From CAVUCE01 sp963739985 (GTDB lineage: Bacteria > Bacteroidota > Ignavibacteria > Ignavibacteriales > Ignavibacteriaceae), in assembly GCA_963739985.1 (NCBI GenBank), contig CAVUCE010000001.1, positions 124,001 through 188,000 of the forward strand: a stretch of 64,000 nt of DNA. Reading direction: 5' to 3'. Position numbers and translations under genes: made by a program. The notes under the pieces were generated by a model. It did not search any database, had not been told where the DNA came from, and worked only from the letters and a program-made list of their open reading frames with translations. Positions 26,678 to 36,460 of the stretch are shown here, one piece after another; the stretch's first letter is position 1; each line of letters begins with the position of its first letter.

Positions 26678-27355
26678 ATGAAACTAAAATATTTTTCACA
26701 CTCAGCTTTTCAAATAACAACTGATGCTGGTAAAAAGATTTTAATCGATCCTTTTTTAGATGATAATCCTACTTCACCTGTTAAATCAGATGATGTTGAT
26801 GCTGATTTTATCATTTTAACACACGCCCACGGGGATCATTTAGGAGATGCATTTAAGATTGGAAAAAGATGTAAACCTCTTTTTATTTGTGTTAATGAAT
26901 TAGCAAATTATTGTTCTTCAAAAGGATTTAACGCGCATAACATGCACATAGGCGGAAGTCATCAATTTGAATTTGGAAGAGTAAAATTCACAATCGCTCA
27001 TCATGGTTCACTAACCCCTGATAACTTTTACGGTGGAGAACCAGCAGGAGTTATTCTTTCTATTGATGGAAAAGTTGTTTATCATACCGGTGATACGGGT
27101 TTATTTTACGATATGAAACTAATTGGTGAAATGAATAACATTGATTTAATGCTTCTGCCTATCGGTGATAATTTTACAATGGGAATTGATGATGCAGTGA
27201 AAGCTGTTGAGTTGACGAATCCTAAAACAGCAATACCAATGCACTATAATACTTTCCCTGTAATACAAGCAGATCCAAACGAATTCAAGCAAAAACTTGA
27301 TAAACTTGGATTTAATTGCAGAGTTCTAGAATTTGGTGAAGAAATATTGTTATAG
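26678..27355 (+). CDS. UPF0173 metal-dependent hydrolase
   Basis: 225-residue metallo-beta-lactamase-fold hydrolase: KYFSHSAFQI at the start, THAHGDHLGD (HxHxDH metal motif), AHHGS, TGDTGLFYDM, and AIPMHYNTFPVIQADP near the end, all standard for UPF0173. Preceded by AACCGGAGGC, a strong ribosome-binding site. Substrate unknown in the family. Last gene of the folP-cdaA unit. Confidence 0.92.
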   Translation: MKLKYFSHSAFQITTDAGKKILIDPFLDDNPTSPVKSDDVDADFIILTHAHGDHLGDAFKIGKRCKPLFICVNELANYCSSKGFNAHNMHIGGSHQFEFGRVKFTIAHHGSLTPDNFYGGEPAGVILSIDGKVVYHTGDTGLFYDMKLIGEMNNIDLMLLPIGDNFTMGIDDAVKAVELTNPKTAIPMHYNTFPVIQADPNEFKQKLDKLGFNCRVLEFGEEILL

Positions 27356-27753
27356 TCCATTGTGTTGAATAATAAATAGAAGTATTTAATATATTTCAAA
27401 TAAAGCTACACCAAAAATGAATCAAATTGTAAACGCGAGGGAAGACGATCTGTAATTTTTAGTCTGCTAATATGCTTAGTTGAACATTATTACTTTTTAA
27501 TTAAATAGCTTATTCACACAACAGCTTGTTATATTTAATTGGTTATCAGTTTATTACTGTCATTGATTTAGTTTATATAGTAATAAACGGGCAGAAAACA
27601 AATATCTTTGATCTAGAATGAAATGATTAAAATGTTTCTAATTTTTATTCATAATTATTTTATGAAAATATTGTAATAATAACTATTTTAATAATCCTTT
27701 GTTGACTTTTTTAAGCAATAAAGTTTATCATCCTGTTAAATAATTGGGAAATA
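27356..27753. other. Gene-free stretch before parA
   Basis: About 400 bp, AT-rich. One exact DnaA-box-like nonamer (TTATTCACA, 27510–27518) is present but no cluster, and no parS-type palindrome is visible. Presumably the parAB promoter region. Confidence 0.45.
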
Positions 27754-28530
27754 ATGGCAAAAGTTATTTCGATTGCTAATCAGAAAGGCGGAGTTGGAAA
27801 GACTACAACTTCCATTAATCTTGCGTCTTCATTAGCAGCTGCAGAAAAGAAAACATTACTTATTGATATAGATCCTCAAGCTAACTCAACTTCCGGATTG
27901 AGTGTTGAGCAGAGAAATCCTTCGGTTTACCAAGTGTTAATCGGAGAATCCGATATTTTAAGATCTGTAACTAAAACTTATATGCCTTTCATGGATGTAC
28001 TGCCTTCAAATATAAATTTGGTTGGTGCAGAAATTGAAATGGTTGATATGGAAAATCGTGAAAGGCTTTTAAGGAATGCTTTGGAAGCGGCAAGGGAAGT
28101 TTACGATTATGTTATCATAGATTGTCCGCCATCTTTAGGACTTTTAACATTAAATTCGTTAACAGCTTCAGATTCTGTTTTAATTCCGGTACAATGTGAA
28201 TATTTTGCTTTGGAAGGATTAGGACAACTTCTTAATACAATTAATATTGTTAAACAGCATTTTAATAAAGAGTTAACTATTGAGGGAGTTCTTTTAACAA
28301 TGTTTGATGTTCGTCTTAGACTTTCTCAACAAGTTGCGGATGAAGTTAAAAAATATTTTGGAGATAAAGTTTTTAAGACAATAATTCATAGAAATGTTCG
28401 TATTTCAGAAGCACCAAGTTATGGAAAACCTGTAATTCTTTATGATGCAATTTCTACAGGTTCAAAAAATTACATCGCTTTAGCATCTGAGTTGTTAGAA
28501 AGAAATTCATCAGAAATTAAACAAAACTAA
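27754..28530 (+). CDS. parA: Chromosome partitioning ATPase ParA/Soj
   Basis: 258-residue ParA ATPase. Deviant Walker A KGGVGKTTTSINL near residue 10, DIDPQANSTSGL (Walker A'), VIIDCPPSLGLLTLNSL (Walker B), and RNVRISEAPSYGKPV. Works with ParB on parS sites near the replication origin to segregate the chromosome. Chromosomal type by length and by being followed four bases later by parB. Confidence 0.96.
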   Translation: MAKVISIANQKGGVGKTTTSINLASSLAAAEKKTLLIDIDPQANSTSGLSVEQRNPSVYQVLIGESDILRSVTKTYMPFMDVLPSNINLVGAEIEMVDMENRERLLRNALEAAREVYDYVIIDCPPSLGLLTLNSLTASDSVLIPVQCEYFALEGLGQLLNTINIVKQHFNKELTIEGVLLTMFDVRLRLSQQVADEVKKYFGDKVFKTIIHRNVRISEAPSYGKPVILYDAISTGSKNYIALASELLERNSSEIKQN

Positions 28531-28533
28531 GAT

Positions 28534-29490
28534 ATGAGCAAGCTTAAACCAGGTTTGGGAAGAGGATTAGATGCTTTGATTAATCCCCAAAGTTTTCATA
28601 ATCAAAATAACGAAGACGCGGTCGCTAAATTTTCCGACCTTGATAAAGACGACGGCAAGCAAGTAGATTTCTTGGCAAAAATTCCTGTAACTGCTGTTGA
28701 TCCTAATCCTTTTCAACCTCGTTTACACTTTGAACCTGAAGCATTAGAGGAATTAAAGAAATCAATTCTTTCTAACGGGCTTATTCAACCAATAACCGTC
28801 AGAAGATTTAACGGACGATACGAACTGATATCCGGGGAACGAAGATTAAAAGCTTGTATTGATATCGGCTATAGAGATATTCCTGCATACATAATTAAAG
28901 TCGATTCCCAGGAAGCTATGCTGGCAATGGCTTTAATTGAAAACATTCAGAGGGAAAAATTAAATCCTATTGAAATTGGATTAGCATACAAAAGGTTGAT
29001 GGATGATTGCAATCTAACACAAGAGCAGATTGCCGAAAAAGTAGGAAAGGATAGATCAACAATTGCTAATTCAGTTAGATTATTAAAATTACCAAAAGAT
29101 ATTCAGGATAGTCTGGTTAAAGAAGAAATTTCATCCGGCCATGCTAGAGCGCTAATTAATTTGCCAACCGAGAAAATGCAACTTCAAGCATTGTTTAAAA
29201 TTAAAGAAGGTAATCTTTCAGTTAGAAAAGTTGAGCAACTTGTTAAGAAAATGCTCATAAATCCTGATGCGACCACTGCAAAGAAAAGTGTTTCGTTTTC
29301 TACCAGATCATCCGCTTTTTCTGCTAACCTTAATGATGTTGAAGATAAACTTAGAAGAACTTTCGGAACAAAAGTAGTTTGCAAGCAAAAGCAAGACGGC
29401 TCCGGAGAGATTGTGATTGAGTTTTATTCTAATGATGAATTGGAGCGATTATTTGAACTCTTTGAAATTATTAATAGTTCATACAACTAA
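28534..29490 (+). CDS. parB: Chromosome partitioning protein ParB/Spo0J
   Basis: 318-residue CTPase/DNA-binding protein. LGRGLDALI near the N-terminus; ParB/Srx domain from about 50 with NPFQPRLHFEPEALEEL, LISGERRLKACID (GERR CTP-binding box) and ALIENIQREKLNPIEIGLAY; HTH about 150–200 (TQEQIAEKVGKDRSTIANSVRLL); C-terminal dimerisation part to about 318. Translationally close to parA (3 bp). Confidence 0.95.
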   Translation: MSKLKPGLGRGLDALINPQSFHNQNNEDAVAKFSDLDKDDGKQVDFLAKIPVTAVDPNPFQPRLHFEPEALEELKKSILSNGLIQPITVRRFNGRYELISGERRLKACIDIGYRDIPAYIIKVDSQEAMLAMALIENIQREKLNPIEIGLAYKRLMDDCNLTQEQIAEKVGKDRSTIANSVRLLKLPKDIQDSLVKEEISSGHARALINLPTEKMQLQALFKIKEGNLSVRKVEQLVKKMLINPDATTAKKSVSFSTRSSAFSANLNDVEDKLRRTFGTKVVCKQKQDGSGEIVIEFYSNDELERLFELFEIINSSYN

Positions 29491-29959
29491 GATTTTTGCA
29501 TTAGCATTTTTGTTGATCGTATCGGTTTCCGCTCAACAAAATTCAGCTCCGGAAGATTCAACTTCAAGTCTCAACGATTCGACTTTTGTAATGCAAAAAT
29601 CTCCGTGGGGCGCTGTTTTAAGAAGCGCAATCATTCCTGGGTGGGGACAAATCTATAATCATTCATACATTAAAGCTCCTATTATTTGGGGAATTTCTGC
29701 GTGGTTAATATATGGTTGGGTTCATTATAATAATTTATATATAGATTACAGGGACAGGTATTTATTATACAACAGCACAAGAGATTTAAGTAATAGAAAT
29801 TTTTATAAAGATCAGAGGGATCTTTTCGCAATTTATATGGGATTGGCTTATTTTCTCAATCTTGTTGATGCTTATGTTGATGCGCAACTTTTTGATTTTA
29901 ATATTTCGGAAAATCAAAGGATAAACGTTCCGATGTTAAATATTAAAGTTAACTTTTAA
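29462..29959 (+). CDS. DUF5683 secreted/envelope protein
   Basis: About 165-residue protein with an N-terminal signal peptide (KLLIVHTTKIFALAFLLIVSVSAQ) and then the DUF5683 pattern: SPWGAVLRSAIIPGWGQIYN, KAPIIWG, and two hydrophobic segments, ending VPMLNIKVNF. The family is found in Bacteroidota and relatives and is of unknown function. Starts are uncertain: TTG at 29462 gives a typical signal peptide; ATG codons at 29432/29435 in the same frame would give a longer N-terminus inside parB. It overlaps the parB end in either case, so translation is probably coupled. Confidence 0.75.
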   Translation: MKLLIVHTTKIFALAFLLIVSVSAQQNSAPEDSTSSLNDSTFVMQKSPWGAVLRSAIIPGWGQIYNHSYIKAPIIWGISAWLIYGWVHYNNLYIDYRDRYLLYNSTRDLSNRNFYKDQRDLFAIYMGLAYFLNLVDAYVDAQLFDFNISENQRINVPMLNIKVNF

Positions 29960-29972
29960 CGATAGGGAATAC

Positions 29973-30683
29973 ATGCAAAACACAATTAAGTGTTCAAATT
30001 GTTCTACCGAAAATCCGGTTTACGGTTTAAACTGTGTAAACTGCAGTGCATACCTACGAGAAAGAGTTGTAAATATTGATCTTGGCAATATCATTGCAAA
30101 AATAATCGAATCTCCTGTTAACGCCTTCCGAAAGATAATCCAATCTGAACATAAAAATTTTATTACAGTCATAATCATTTTGGTTTCAATCAAGATTTTA
30201 TTGATGATGATGATTTTAGCTCCTCAACTAACAAAAAAAGAAGTCGTACTTTCTAATATTTTACTCCATTTTGTAATAGTTATCGGCGTTTTTGTTTTGC
30301 TAGTTGTAATTTATTCACTATTGTTTAAATACATAAGTGCCGGATTTAACAACACTACAAGGTTCAGAGATAATTTTACAATACTAAGTTTCTCGTTTCT
30401 TCCATTTATATTCGGACTAATTATATTATTCCCAATTGAATTATTAATATTCGGTTCGTCTTTATTTTCAAATAATCCGTCTCCTTTCTTATTAAAGGAA
30501 TCCGCTGCTTACGTATTATTGATTATGGAAATTCTGGTTATTATATGGCAAATATTTTTAAGTACTACAGCGATGTATGCAAATTCAAAAAGTCTATCTT
30601 TTTCAATCATCACAGCACTTATTTTTAACTTCATATTTTACTTTTTAATTTACTATTCTACAATAAAGGTATTTAATTTATAA
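29973..30683 (+). CDS. Zinc-ribbon and Yip1-like membrane protein
   Basis: 236 residues. N-terminal zinc ribbon C7-x2-C10 … C21-x2-C24 (KCSNC, CVNC), followed by an amphipathic link (SPVNAFRKIIQSEHKNF) and five hydrophobic segments from about residue 65 to the end, the layout of bacterial Yip1-domain proteins. Function unknown. Thirteen bp after the DUF5683 gene, 6 bp before the aminotransferase. Confidence 0.75.
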   Translation: MQNTIKCSNCSTENPVYGLNCVNCSAYLRERVVNIDLGNIIAKIIESPVNAFRKIIQSEHKNFITVIIILVSIKILLMMMILAPQLTKKEVVLSNILLHFVIVIGVFVLLVVIYSLLFKYISAGFNNTTRFRDNFTILSFSFLPFIFGLIILFPIELLIFGSSLFSNNPSPFLLKESAAYVLLIMEILVIIWQIFLSTTAMYANSKSLSFSIITALIFNFIFYFLIYYSTIKVFNL

Positions 30684-30689
30684 AACGTT

Positions 30690-31862
30690 ATGAAAAATAT
30701 ATTTGAATCTGAAAAGGAATTATTTTTACCTACCTATAAAAGAATTCCGATCGAAGTTGATTACGGTAAAGGTGTTCACTTGTTCGATAAAAAAGGTGAT
30801 AAGTATCTAGATTTATTTTCCGGCTTGGCTGTTAACGCCTTGGGTTATGCACATCCAAAAATAGTTGAAGCAGTAAGCAAGCAAATTGCAAAGTTTGGAC
30901 ATTTATCTAATAATTATATAACTGATATTCAGGTCGAGTTTGCTGAATTGTTATTGAAATACTCAGGTATGTCAAAATCATTTTTATCAAATAGCGGAAC
31001 AGAATCAATTGAAGGTTCGCTAAAGTTAATACGAAAAAAGTTTGGAAGTGAGAAAAAAGTATTTTCATTAACAGATTCATTTCACGGCAGAACATACGGT
31101 GCAGTAACTTTAACCGCACGTGAAAAATATAAAAAAGGTTTTGAACCTCTTTTACCAAATATTTTCCATATAAATTTCAACGATATTGAAGATCTTGAAA
31201 ATAAAGTTGGAGAAGATACCGCTGCTATTTTTGTTGAGTTTATTCAAGGAGAAGGCGGCATTAATGTAATTACACAAGAATTTGCAAATAAGTTAATAGA
31301 ACTTCGGAAGAAATTTGATTTTGCAATTGTCTCTGATGCAATACAATGTGGAATAGGAAGAACAGGAAAACCATTTTCTCATAATCACCTCAAATTAGCG
31401 CCGGATATTGTTGTAACTGCAAAAGCAATTGGCGGCGGTTTACCGCTTGGAGCTTTCTTAACTTCTCCAAACTATGATGATGTATTTGAGGTTGGGAAAC
31501 ACGGAACTACTTTTGGTGGAAACCCGGTTAGCTGTGCTGCAGGGAAAGTTGTACTTGAAGAAGTCTTTGAAAACGGGTTGATGAACCGTGTAGCCGAACT
31601 TGGGGAATATTTTACAGAACAATTATTCGTTATAAAAAAGAATTTTCCGGATGACATAAAAGAAGTACGCGGTAAAGGTTTTATGCTAGGCATAGATTTA
31701 ATGTATGAAGGAAATGAAATAGTTGAAAAAATGAGAGAACGGAAGATTCTAATAAATTGTACAAATCAAACTGTAATTAGATTATTACCTCCGCTAATTA
31801 CTGAAAAAGAAAATATAGATTTCTTTCTGGAGAATTTTCAAGAAATATTAAAGAAGAAGTAG
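30690..31862 (+). CDS. Class III aminotransferase (acetylornithine aminotransferase-like)
   Basis: 390-residue PLP enzyme. Blocks: DLFSGLAVNALGYAHPKIVEA, SNSGTESIEGSLKL, DSFHGRTYGAVTLT, FIQGEGG, SDAIQCGIGRTGKPF (D216 binds the PLP nitrogen) and TAKAIGGGLPLGAF with Schiff-base lysine K245. Most like ArgD, the N-acetylornithine/N-acetyl- or succinyl-diaminopimelate aminotransferase. The usual Glu of 'DE(V/I)Q' is Ala here. It could supply the missing transamination in the N-acetyl lysine pathway 18 kb away, or work in arginine synthesis; no arg gene is adjacent. Confidence 0.82.
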   Translation: MKNIFESEKELFLPTYKRIPIEVDYGKGVHLFDKKGDKYLDLFSGLAVNALGYAHPKIVEAVSKQIAKFGHLSNNYITDIQVEFAELLLKYSGMSKSFLSNSGTESIEGSLKLIRKKFGSEKKVFSLTDSFHGRTYGAVTLTAREKYKKGFEPLLPNIFHINFNDIEDLENKVGEDTAAIFVEFIQGEGGINVITQEFANKLIELRKKFDFAIVSDAIQCGIGRTGKPFSHNHLKLAPDIVVTAKAIGGGLPLGAFLTSPNYDDVFEVGKHGTTFGGNPVSCAAGKVVLEEVFENGLMNRVAELGEYFTEQLFVIKKNFPDDIKEVRGKGFMLGIDLMYEGNEIVEKMRERKILINCTNQTVIRLLPPLITEKENIDFFLENFQEILKKK

Positions 31863-31866
31863 AATA

Positions 31867-33492
31867 ATGGAATTAAAAACTGATGTCCTTGTTATTGGTA
31901 GCGGAATTGCCGGACTTTTTACGGCTCTAAAAGTTTCAGAATATGCAAATGTTATTATCGTTACAAAAAAGGATAAAGCTGAATCAAATACAAATTACGC
32001 TCAGGGTGGAATAGCTTCGGTTATTTCTAAGGAAGATACTTATGAAAAGCATATTAATGATACCTTAATTGCGGGAGCAGGGCTGTGCCACCAAGATGCA
32101 GTTGAGGTTTTGGTAAAGGAAGGACCTGAACGAATAAAAGACTTGATTGAAATTGGTACAAAATTTACTAAGAAAAATGGCGAGTGGGATCTAGCTAGAG
32201 AAGGCGGGCATTCCATGCCACGTATTTTACATGCAGCCGATTTGACCGGGAAGGAGATAGAACGAGCTTTAATTGATGCTATCTCACAGCAAGAAAATAT
32301 TAAACTTATAGAAGATACTTTAGCAATTGATTTAATAACCGAACACAATGTTCATCAGCTTAAAGACCAGCCTTTGCAAAATAGAAATTGCTGGGGAGCA
32401 TACGTTTTAGATTGCAAAGAAATGAATGTAATGAAGATTTCTTCAAAGGTTACTATTCTTGCTACAGGGGGATTAGGGCAAGTTTATCTTCATACTACTA
32501 ATCCAGGCATTGCCACCGGTGATGGATTTGCGATGGCATACAGAGCGGGAGCACGCATAGGAAATATGGAGTTTGTTCAATTCCATCCAACTACTTTATA
32601 TCAATCGAATTCCGAAGAAAATTCTCAAAACTCCTCATTTTTAATTTCAGAGGCTGTACGCGGTTTCGGCGGGAAATTAAAAACAAGCGACGGCGAAGAA
32701 TTTATGCATCTTTACGATGTTAGAAAGGAATTGGCACCTAGAGACATTGTTGCGAGAGCAATTGATAATGAATTGAAGAAGAGAGGTGATGAATTTGTCT
32801 ATTTAGATATTACACATAAAAATAAAGATGACATACTTGAACATTTTCCTCATATATATAAAACTTGTCTTAAAGTCGGAATTGATATTACAAAAGAATT
32901 GATTCCCGTAGTTCCTGCTGCACATTACGCATGCGGCGGAGTAGAAGTTGATCTTAACGCGCGAACTTCGTTAAATGGTTTATACGCGGTTGGTGAAGTT
33001 ACCATGACAGGAGTACACGGTGCAAATAGACTAGCCAGTAATTCATTGTTAGAAGCTGTAGTTTTTGGACAAAGAGCAGCCGGCGATATTAAAGAGTATC
33101 TTAAGAACGATTCTAAACCTACACCTGTAATTCCGGATTGGGACGATACCGGCACTTTAAGTTATGATGAAAAAGTTTTAATCACACATAGTTTGAGAGA
33201 AACGAAACAGATAATGTGGGATTATGTTGGTATTGTGAGATCCGATTTAAGATTACAAAGAGCTGCAAGAAGAGTTCACAATATTTTTATAGAAACTGAA
33301 GAACTGTATAAAAAAACAAAAGTATTTGAGGGAATTTTAGAATTAAGAAATATTACAGCATGCGCTCATATGATTATTAAATCTGCCAGGATGCGTAAAG
33401 AAAGTAGGGGACTACATTTTACTTTAGATTACAAGAAACCATTACCAGATGATCAAACTGAGGATTCGATTTTACAAAATACTAATCCTTAA
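31867..33492 (+). CDS. nadB: L-aspartate oxidase
   Basis: 541-residue flavoprotein oxidising aspartate to iminoaspartate, first step of de novo NAD synthesis. FAD-binding GSGIAGLF near residue 12, TNYAQGGIAS, EGGHSMPRILHAADLTG, ATGGLGQVYLHTTNPG, HFHPTTLY-type QFHPTTLY, AAHYACGGVEVD, GVHGANRLASNSLLEAVVFG and the C-terminal helical domain with RTARR-type LQRAARRVHNI. Four bp after the aminotransferase; stop overlaps a convergent gene. NadA/NadC are not present here. Confidence 0.95.
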   Translation: MELKTDVLVIGSGIAGLFTALKVSEYANVIIVTKKDKAESNTNYAQGGIASVISKEDTYEKHINDTLIAGAGLCHQDAVEVLVKEGPERIKDLIEIGTKFTKKNGEWDLAREGGHSMPRILHAADLTGKEIERALIDAISQQENIKLIEDTLAIDLITEHNVHQLKDQPLQNRNCWGAYVLDCKEMNVMKISSKVTILATGGLGQVYLHTTNPGIATGDGFAMAYRAGARIGNMEFVQFHPTTLYQSNSEENSQNSSFLISEAVRGFGGKLKTSDGEEFMHLYDVRKELAPRDIVARAIDNELKKRGDEFVYLDITHKNKDDILEHFPHIYKTCLKVGIDITKELIPVVPAAHYACGGVEVDLNARTSLNGLYAVGEVTMTGVHGANRLASNSLLEAVVFGQRAAGDIKEYLKNDSKPTPVIPDWDDTGTLSYDEKVLITHSLRETKQIMWDYVGIVRSDLRLQRAARRVHNIFIETEELYKKTKVFEGILELRNITACAHMIIKSARMRKESRGLHFTLDYKKPLPDDQTEDSILQNTNP

Positions 33493-34412
33493 ATATTTTT
33501 GATGTAATCTATTATTGCACCATATCTAATACCGCGGGTACTGACAGAAACTTTTTTGAGATTTAAGAGTTTCATCAACTCGGAAAGTATCGTTGTTCCC
33601 GCGAGTAAAACATCTTCTCTACCGGATACAACTGTCTTAAATTTTGTTAAAATATCTTTGGAAGAAATTCCGGAAAGAATCGAAACAAATTTTTCTATTT
33701 CTATATAATCTAAGATACATCCCTCAACCAAGGATTCATCAAAAGTATCAATGTCTAATTTAATAGCAGCTAAAGTAGTTGGAGTTCCGGCAATTGCTAT
33801 TGCTTTTTCAATATCAAGATTTTGAAATTGCAATTCATGGAAAGTGCTGCTGATATGCTCTTTAAAAGATTCAACTTCATTCTGAGATGGCGGATCACTG
33901 CTAAAAAATTTTTCTGTTCCGCTTACAACACCAACTGGAAAACTTTTTTTGTAGAAAACTTCATTCCCATTTCCGAATATTAATTCGGTACTTCCTCCAC
34001 CAATATCAATTACTAGAGTCTTTTTATTTTTATCTGAGCTGGAAGTAATTCCACCAAGAAAAGAAAGTATTGCTTCTTTTTCACCAGGAACAATTTCAAA
34101 ATTATATCCAAATTTAGATGTAATTTGTTTTGCAATTTCTTGACCATTACTAGCTATTCTAAAGGCGTTTGTGGCTTTAACTAAAACGGTATTACAGTGA
34201 TACTGCTTTATAATTATATCAAACTCATCAAGAATTTTCATTAAGGTATTAATAGCTTTTTCTTCAAAAGGATTCCCCGGTGTTAAACCTTTTCCCATAC
34301 GCGGAATTCTGAATTCATTTCTTAATGCAAGTAATTCGCGGGAATCTTTAACTACTTCAGCTACTAATAATATAACGGTGTTAGTTCCAATATCTATTGA
34401 GGCAATAGTCAT
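33489..34412 (-). CDS. Ppx/GppA exopolyphosphatase family protein
   Basis: 307-residue ASKHA-fold phosphatase: SIDIGTNTVILLVAEV (phosphate 1), RNEFRIPRMGKGL, ATNAFRIASNGQEI, LVIDIGGGSTELIFG (phosphate 2), AIAGTPTTLAAIKL, and VSTRGIRYGAI at the end. Corresponds to the two N-terminal domains only, the compact form. Acts on polyphosphate or pppGpp. Tail-to-tail overlap of 4 bp with nadB. Confidence 0.9.
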   Translation of the reverse strand: MTIASIDIGTNTVILLVAEVVKDSRELLALRNEFRIPRMGKGLTPGNPFEEKAINTLMKILDEFDIIIKQYHCNTVLVKATNAFRIASNGQEIAKQITSKFGYNFEIVPGEKEAILSFLGGITSSSDKNKKTLVIDIGGGSTELIFGNGNEVFYKKSFPVGVVSGTEKFFSSDPPSQNEVESFKEHISSTFHELQFQNLDIEKAIAIAGTPTTLAAIKLDIDTFDESLVEGCILDYIEIEKFVSILSGISSKDILTKFKTVVSGREDVLLAGTTILSELMKLLNLKKVSVSTRGIRYGAIIDYIKNI

Positions 34413-34452
34413 AATTTTTTTATATTTTTAATGATACAAATATTATAAGGCT

Positions 34453-34971
34453 ATGAAAAAACTAAATAAAATATCCAAAACATTTTTATTCTTATCATTA
34501 CTTTCAGGTGCATTATGGATGGGAAGTTATTTAACCCGATTAGTTACTTCATATCAAATGTTCGAAACTAAAGGTTTTGTCCTTCGTAATTTTATTAACG
34601 AGCAAAATATTTCATCTGTAGTAACAATGTTAAGGGCACCTGTGATTGCTACAACCATACTTTATTTTATTTTTCTGGTTTCTTTTATTTTATTTCTAGT
34701 ATTTTCAAAGCTAAACTTAAGAAAAAACGGCTGGTTATTCATAATTTCACTTATAATTTTTATAACTTGTCCTTTTGAACTTTATTTGATAGCGACAATT
34801 GATTTTGATATTATCAATCTTTTAGGTTCTGCTGGTTTTAGCGGGCAGGAAGTAGTCAATCTGGTTACTGAACGATTTAAGGTTTTATCCAGTTTCCCTA
34901 TTATCGAACTTTTGGGATACTTTTCAATTATTTATTTTGCTTTATTCCAACCACTAAAAGTAAAAGAATAA
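34453..34971 (+). CDS. Four-helix membrane protein of unknown function
   Basis: 172-residue hydrophobic protein that I do not recognise. Membrane segments at about 12–30 (FLFLSLLSGALWMGSYL), 66–86 (TTILYFIFLVSFILFLVF), 92–112 (WLFIISLIIFITCPFEL) and 148–168. Charged tail LKVKE. Eight bp before the next small gene, so likely cotranscribed with it and with aroQ. Confidence 0.7.
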   Translation: MKKLNKISKTFLFLSLLSGALWMGSYLTRLVTSYQMFETKGFVLRNFINEQNISSVVTMLRAPVIATTILYFIFLVSFILFLVFSKLNLRKNGWLFIISLIIFITCPFELYLIATIDFDIINLLGSAGFSGQEVVNLVTERFKVLSSFPIIELLGYFSIIYFALFQPLKVKE

Positions 34972-34978
34972 ACAGACG

Positions 34979-35251
34979 ATGAAAATAAAAGAAAAAGAAT
35001 TTGAAGGTATAATTCAAGACCTTAAAGGTTTAGCAGCTCAATTAGGAGCACAAGTAAGATTTGAGAAAGGTGATTTTAAGGGCGGATACTGTATTCTTAA
35101 AGAAAGTAAAGTGATAGTAATAAACAAAATGGCAAACACACAGAGAAAAGCAATGATACTTTCAATGGCGCTAAAGGAATTAGGTGTAGACCAAATTTAT
35201 TTAACACCAAAGATGCGTGAAATTATTGATGAAATGGCGGATCTGAAATGA
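34979..35251 (+). CDS. Conserved small protein of unknown function
   Basis: 90 residues, soluble, alpha/beta: FEGIIQDLKGLAAQLGAQVRFEKGDFKGGYCILKESKVIVINK… . The 'VRFEKGDFKGGYCILKE' block recalls a short conserved protein next to aroQ in other Bacteroidota genomes; I know of no assigned function. Its last codon overlaps the aroQ start (ATGA), so the two are translationally coupled. Confidence 0.7.
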   Translation: MKIKEKEFEGIIQDLKGLAAQLGAQVRFEKGDFKGGYCILKESKVIVINKMANTQRKAMILSMALKELGVDQIYLTPKMREIIDEMADLK

Positions 35252-35694
35252 AAATCTTGATTATCAATGGCCCTAACTTAAATATGTTGGGAAAACGAGA
35301 TGAAAAACAATACGGAACTCTCACTTTAGAAGACATAAAAGAAATTGTTAATTCAGAATTTCCGGAATTAGATTTTGAATACTTTCAATCAAATATTGAA
35401 GGTGAAATTATAAATAAGATTCAGTCTGGAAGAGAAACTTTTAAAGGAATATTGATAAATCCCGGCGGATATGCGCATACTTCAGTTGCAATCCGTGATG
35501 CACTAGCGGATTGTAAATTACCAAAAGTTGAGGTGCATTTATCACATCTTGTAAATAGAGAAAATTATCGCCAAACATTAATAACTGCTTCCGGCTGCGA
35601 TGGTTATGTCTCTGGATTTAAAGAAGATAGTTATACTGCCGGTATCTTTATTTTGAAAAGATTAATATCAAAGAAAACGGAGAATAAAAATTGA
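35248..35694 (+). CDS. aroQ: Type II 3-dehydroquinate dehydratase
   Basis: 148-residue shikimate-pathway enzyme. INGPNLNMLGKRDEKQYG (catalytic Arg and Tyr loop), FQSNIEGEIINKI, NPGGYAHTSVAIRDAL (catalytic His), EVHLSHLVNRENYR and SGCDGYVSGFKEDSY. Full length. Start overlaps the upstream gene by 4 bp and the stop overlaps the next gene by 4 bp. Confidence 0.95.
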   Translation: MKILIINGPNLNMLGKRDEKQYGTLTLEDIKEIVNSEFPELDFEYFQSNIEGEIINKIQSGRETFKGILINPGGYAHTSVAIRDALADCKLPKVEVHLSHLVNRENYRQTLITASGCDGYVSGFKEDSYTAGIFILKRLISKKTENKN

Positions 35695-36374
35695 TAAAAG
35701 CTGTAATATTCGATTTAGACAACACCCTAGTAGATTTCATGAGAATGAAACGTAGAGCAATTGAAGAGGCGATTCCGGCAATGATTGATTCAGGATTGCA
35801 TATAAGTTTTGAAGAAGCAAGTCAAATAATTGATGAAATATATAAAGAGCAGGGAATTGAGTATCAACAGGTTTTTGATGTTTTTCTTCAACGCGTAATA
35901 AAAAAAGTAGATTATAAAATATTATCTGCCGGAATTGTTGCATATAGAAAAGCAAGAGAAGCCGCGCTGATTCCATATCCACATGTTTATCCAACACTTC
36001 ATCGTTTGATGAAAATGGGAATTAAAATGGGAATTCTTTCCGATGCTCCGGTTAAAGAAGCATGGTTAAGATTGGCTTACATGAACTTTCATCATATATT
36101 TGATGCGGTTGTAACATTTGAGGATACTGGTGAAAGAAAACCTAATTCTGCTCCATTTATTATGGTACTGCAAAAATTAGATATTAAACCAAATGAAGCC
36201 TTAATGCTGGGAGATTGGGCGGAACGAGATATCGTTGGTGCAGCAAAAGTCGGAATGAAAACAGCATTTGCAAAATATGGCGATACTTTTAATACGAAAG
36301 AACATAATGCTGATTATGAACTTAAAGATATAAGTGATCTTATTGATATCATTATTAAGGAAAATGACTTATAA
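35691..36374 (+). CDS. HAD-superfamily hydrolase
   Basis: 227-residue haloacid-dehalogenase-fold phosphatase. Motif I VIFDLDNTLVDF (nucleophile and acid/base Asp), motif II LSDAP, motif III Lys in GERKPNS, motif IV MLGDWAERDIVGA. Helical cap between motifs I and II (about 17–90), subclass C1. Resembles small-molecule phosphatases such as phosphoglycolate or pyrimidine-nucleotide phosphatases; the substrate cannot be read. TTG or ATT-type start coupled to aroQ by overlap. Confidence 0.85.
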   Translation: MIKAVIFDLDNTLVDFMRMKRRAIEEAIPAMIDSGLHISFEEASQIIDEIYKEQGIEYQQVFDVFLQRVIKKVDYKILSAGIVAYRKAREAALIPYPHVYPTLHRLMKMGIKMGILSDAPVKEAWLRLAYMNFHHIFDAVVTFEDTGERKPNSAPFIMVLQKLDIKPNEALMLGDWAERDIVGAAKVGMKTAFAKYGDTFNTKEHNADYELKDISDLIDIIIKENDL

Positions 36375-36460
36375 AAGGTAGTTAAAGGGAAAAGTTATTT
36401 GTTCCTATAAATATTGCTTATAAATACTCAATTAGTTATTTTTATTTAAGAAGAAATTGA

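Noticed and set aside
27510..27518. DnaA-box-like TTATTCACA near parAB (another at 140–148)
   Set aside because: Single isolated copies; no cluster, no AT-rich unwinding element or dnaA/gidAB gene, so no origin call.
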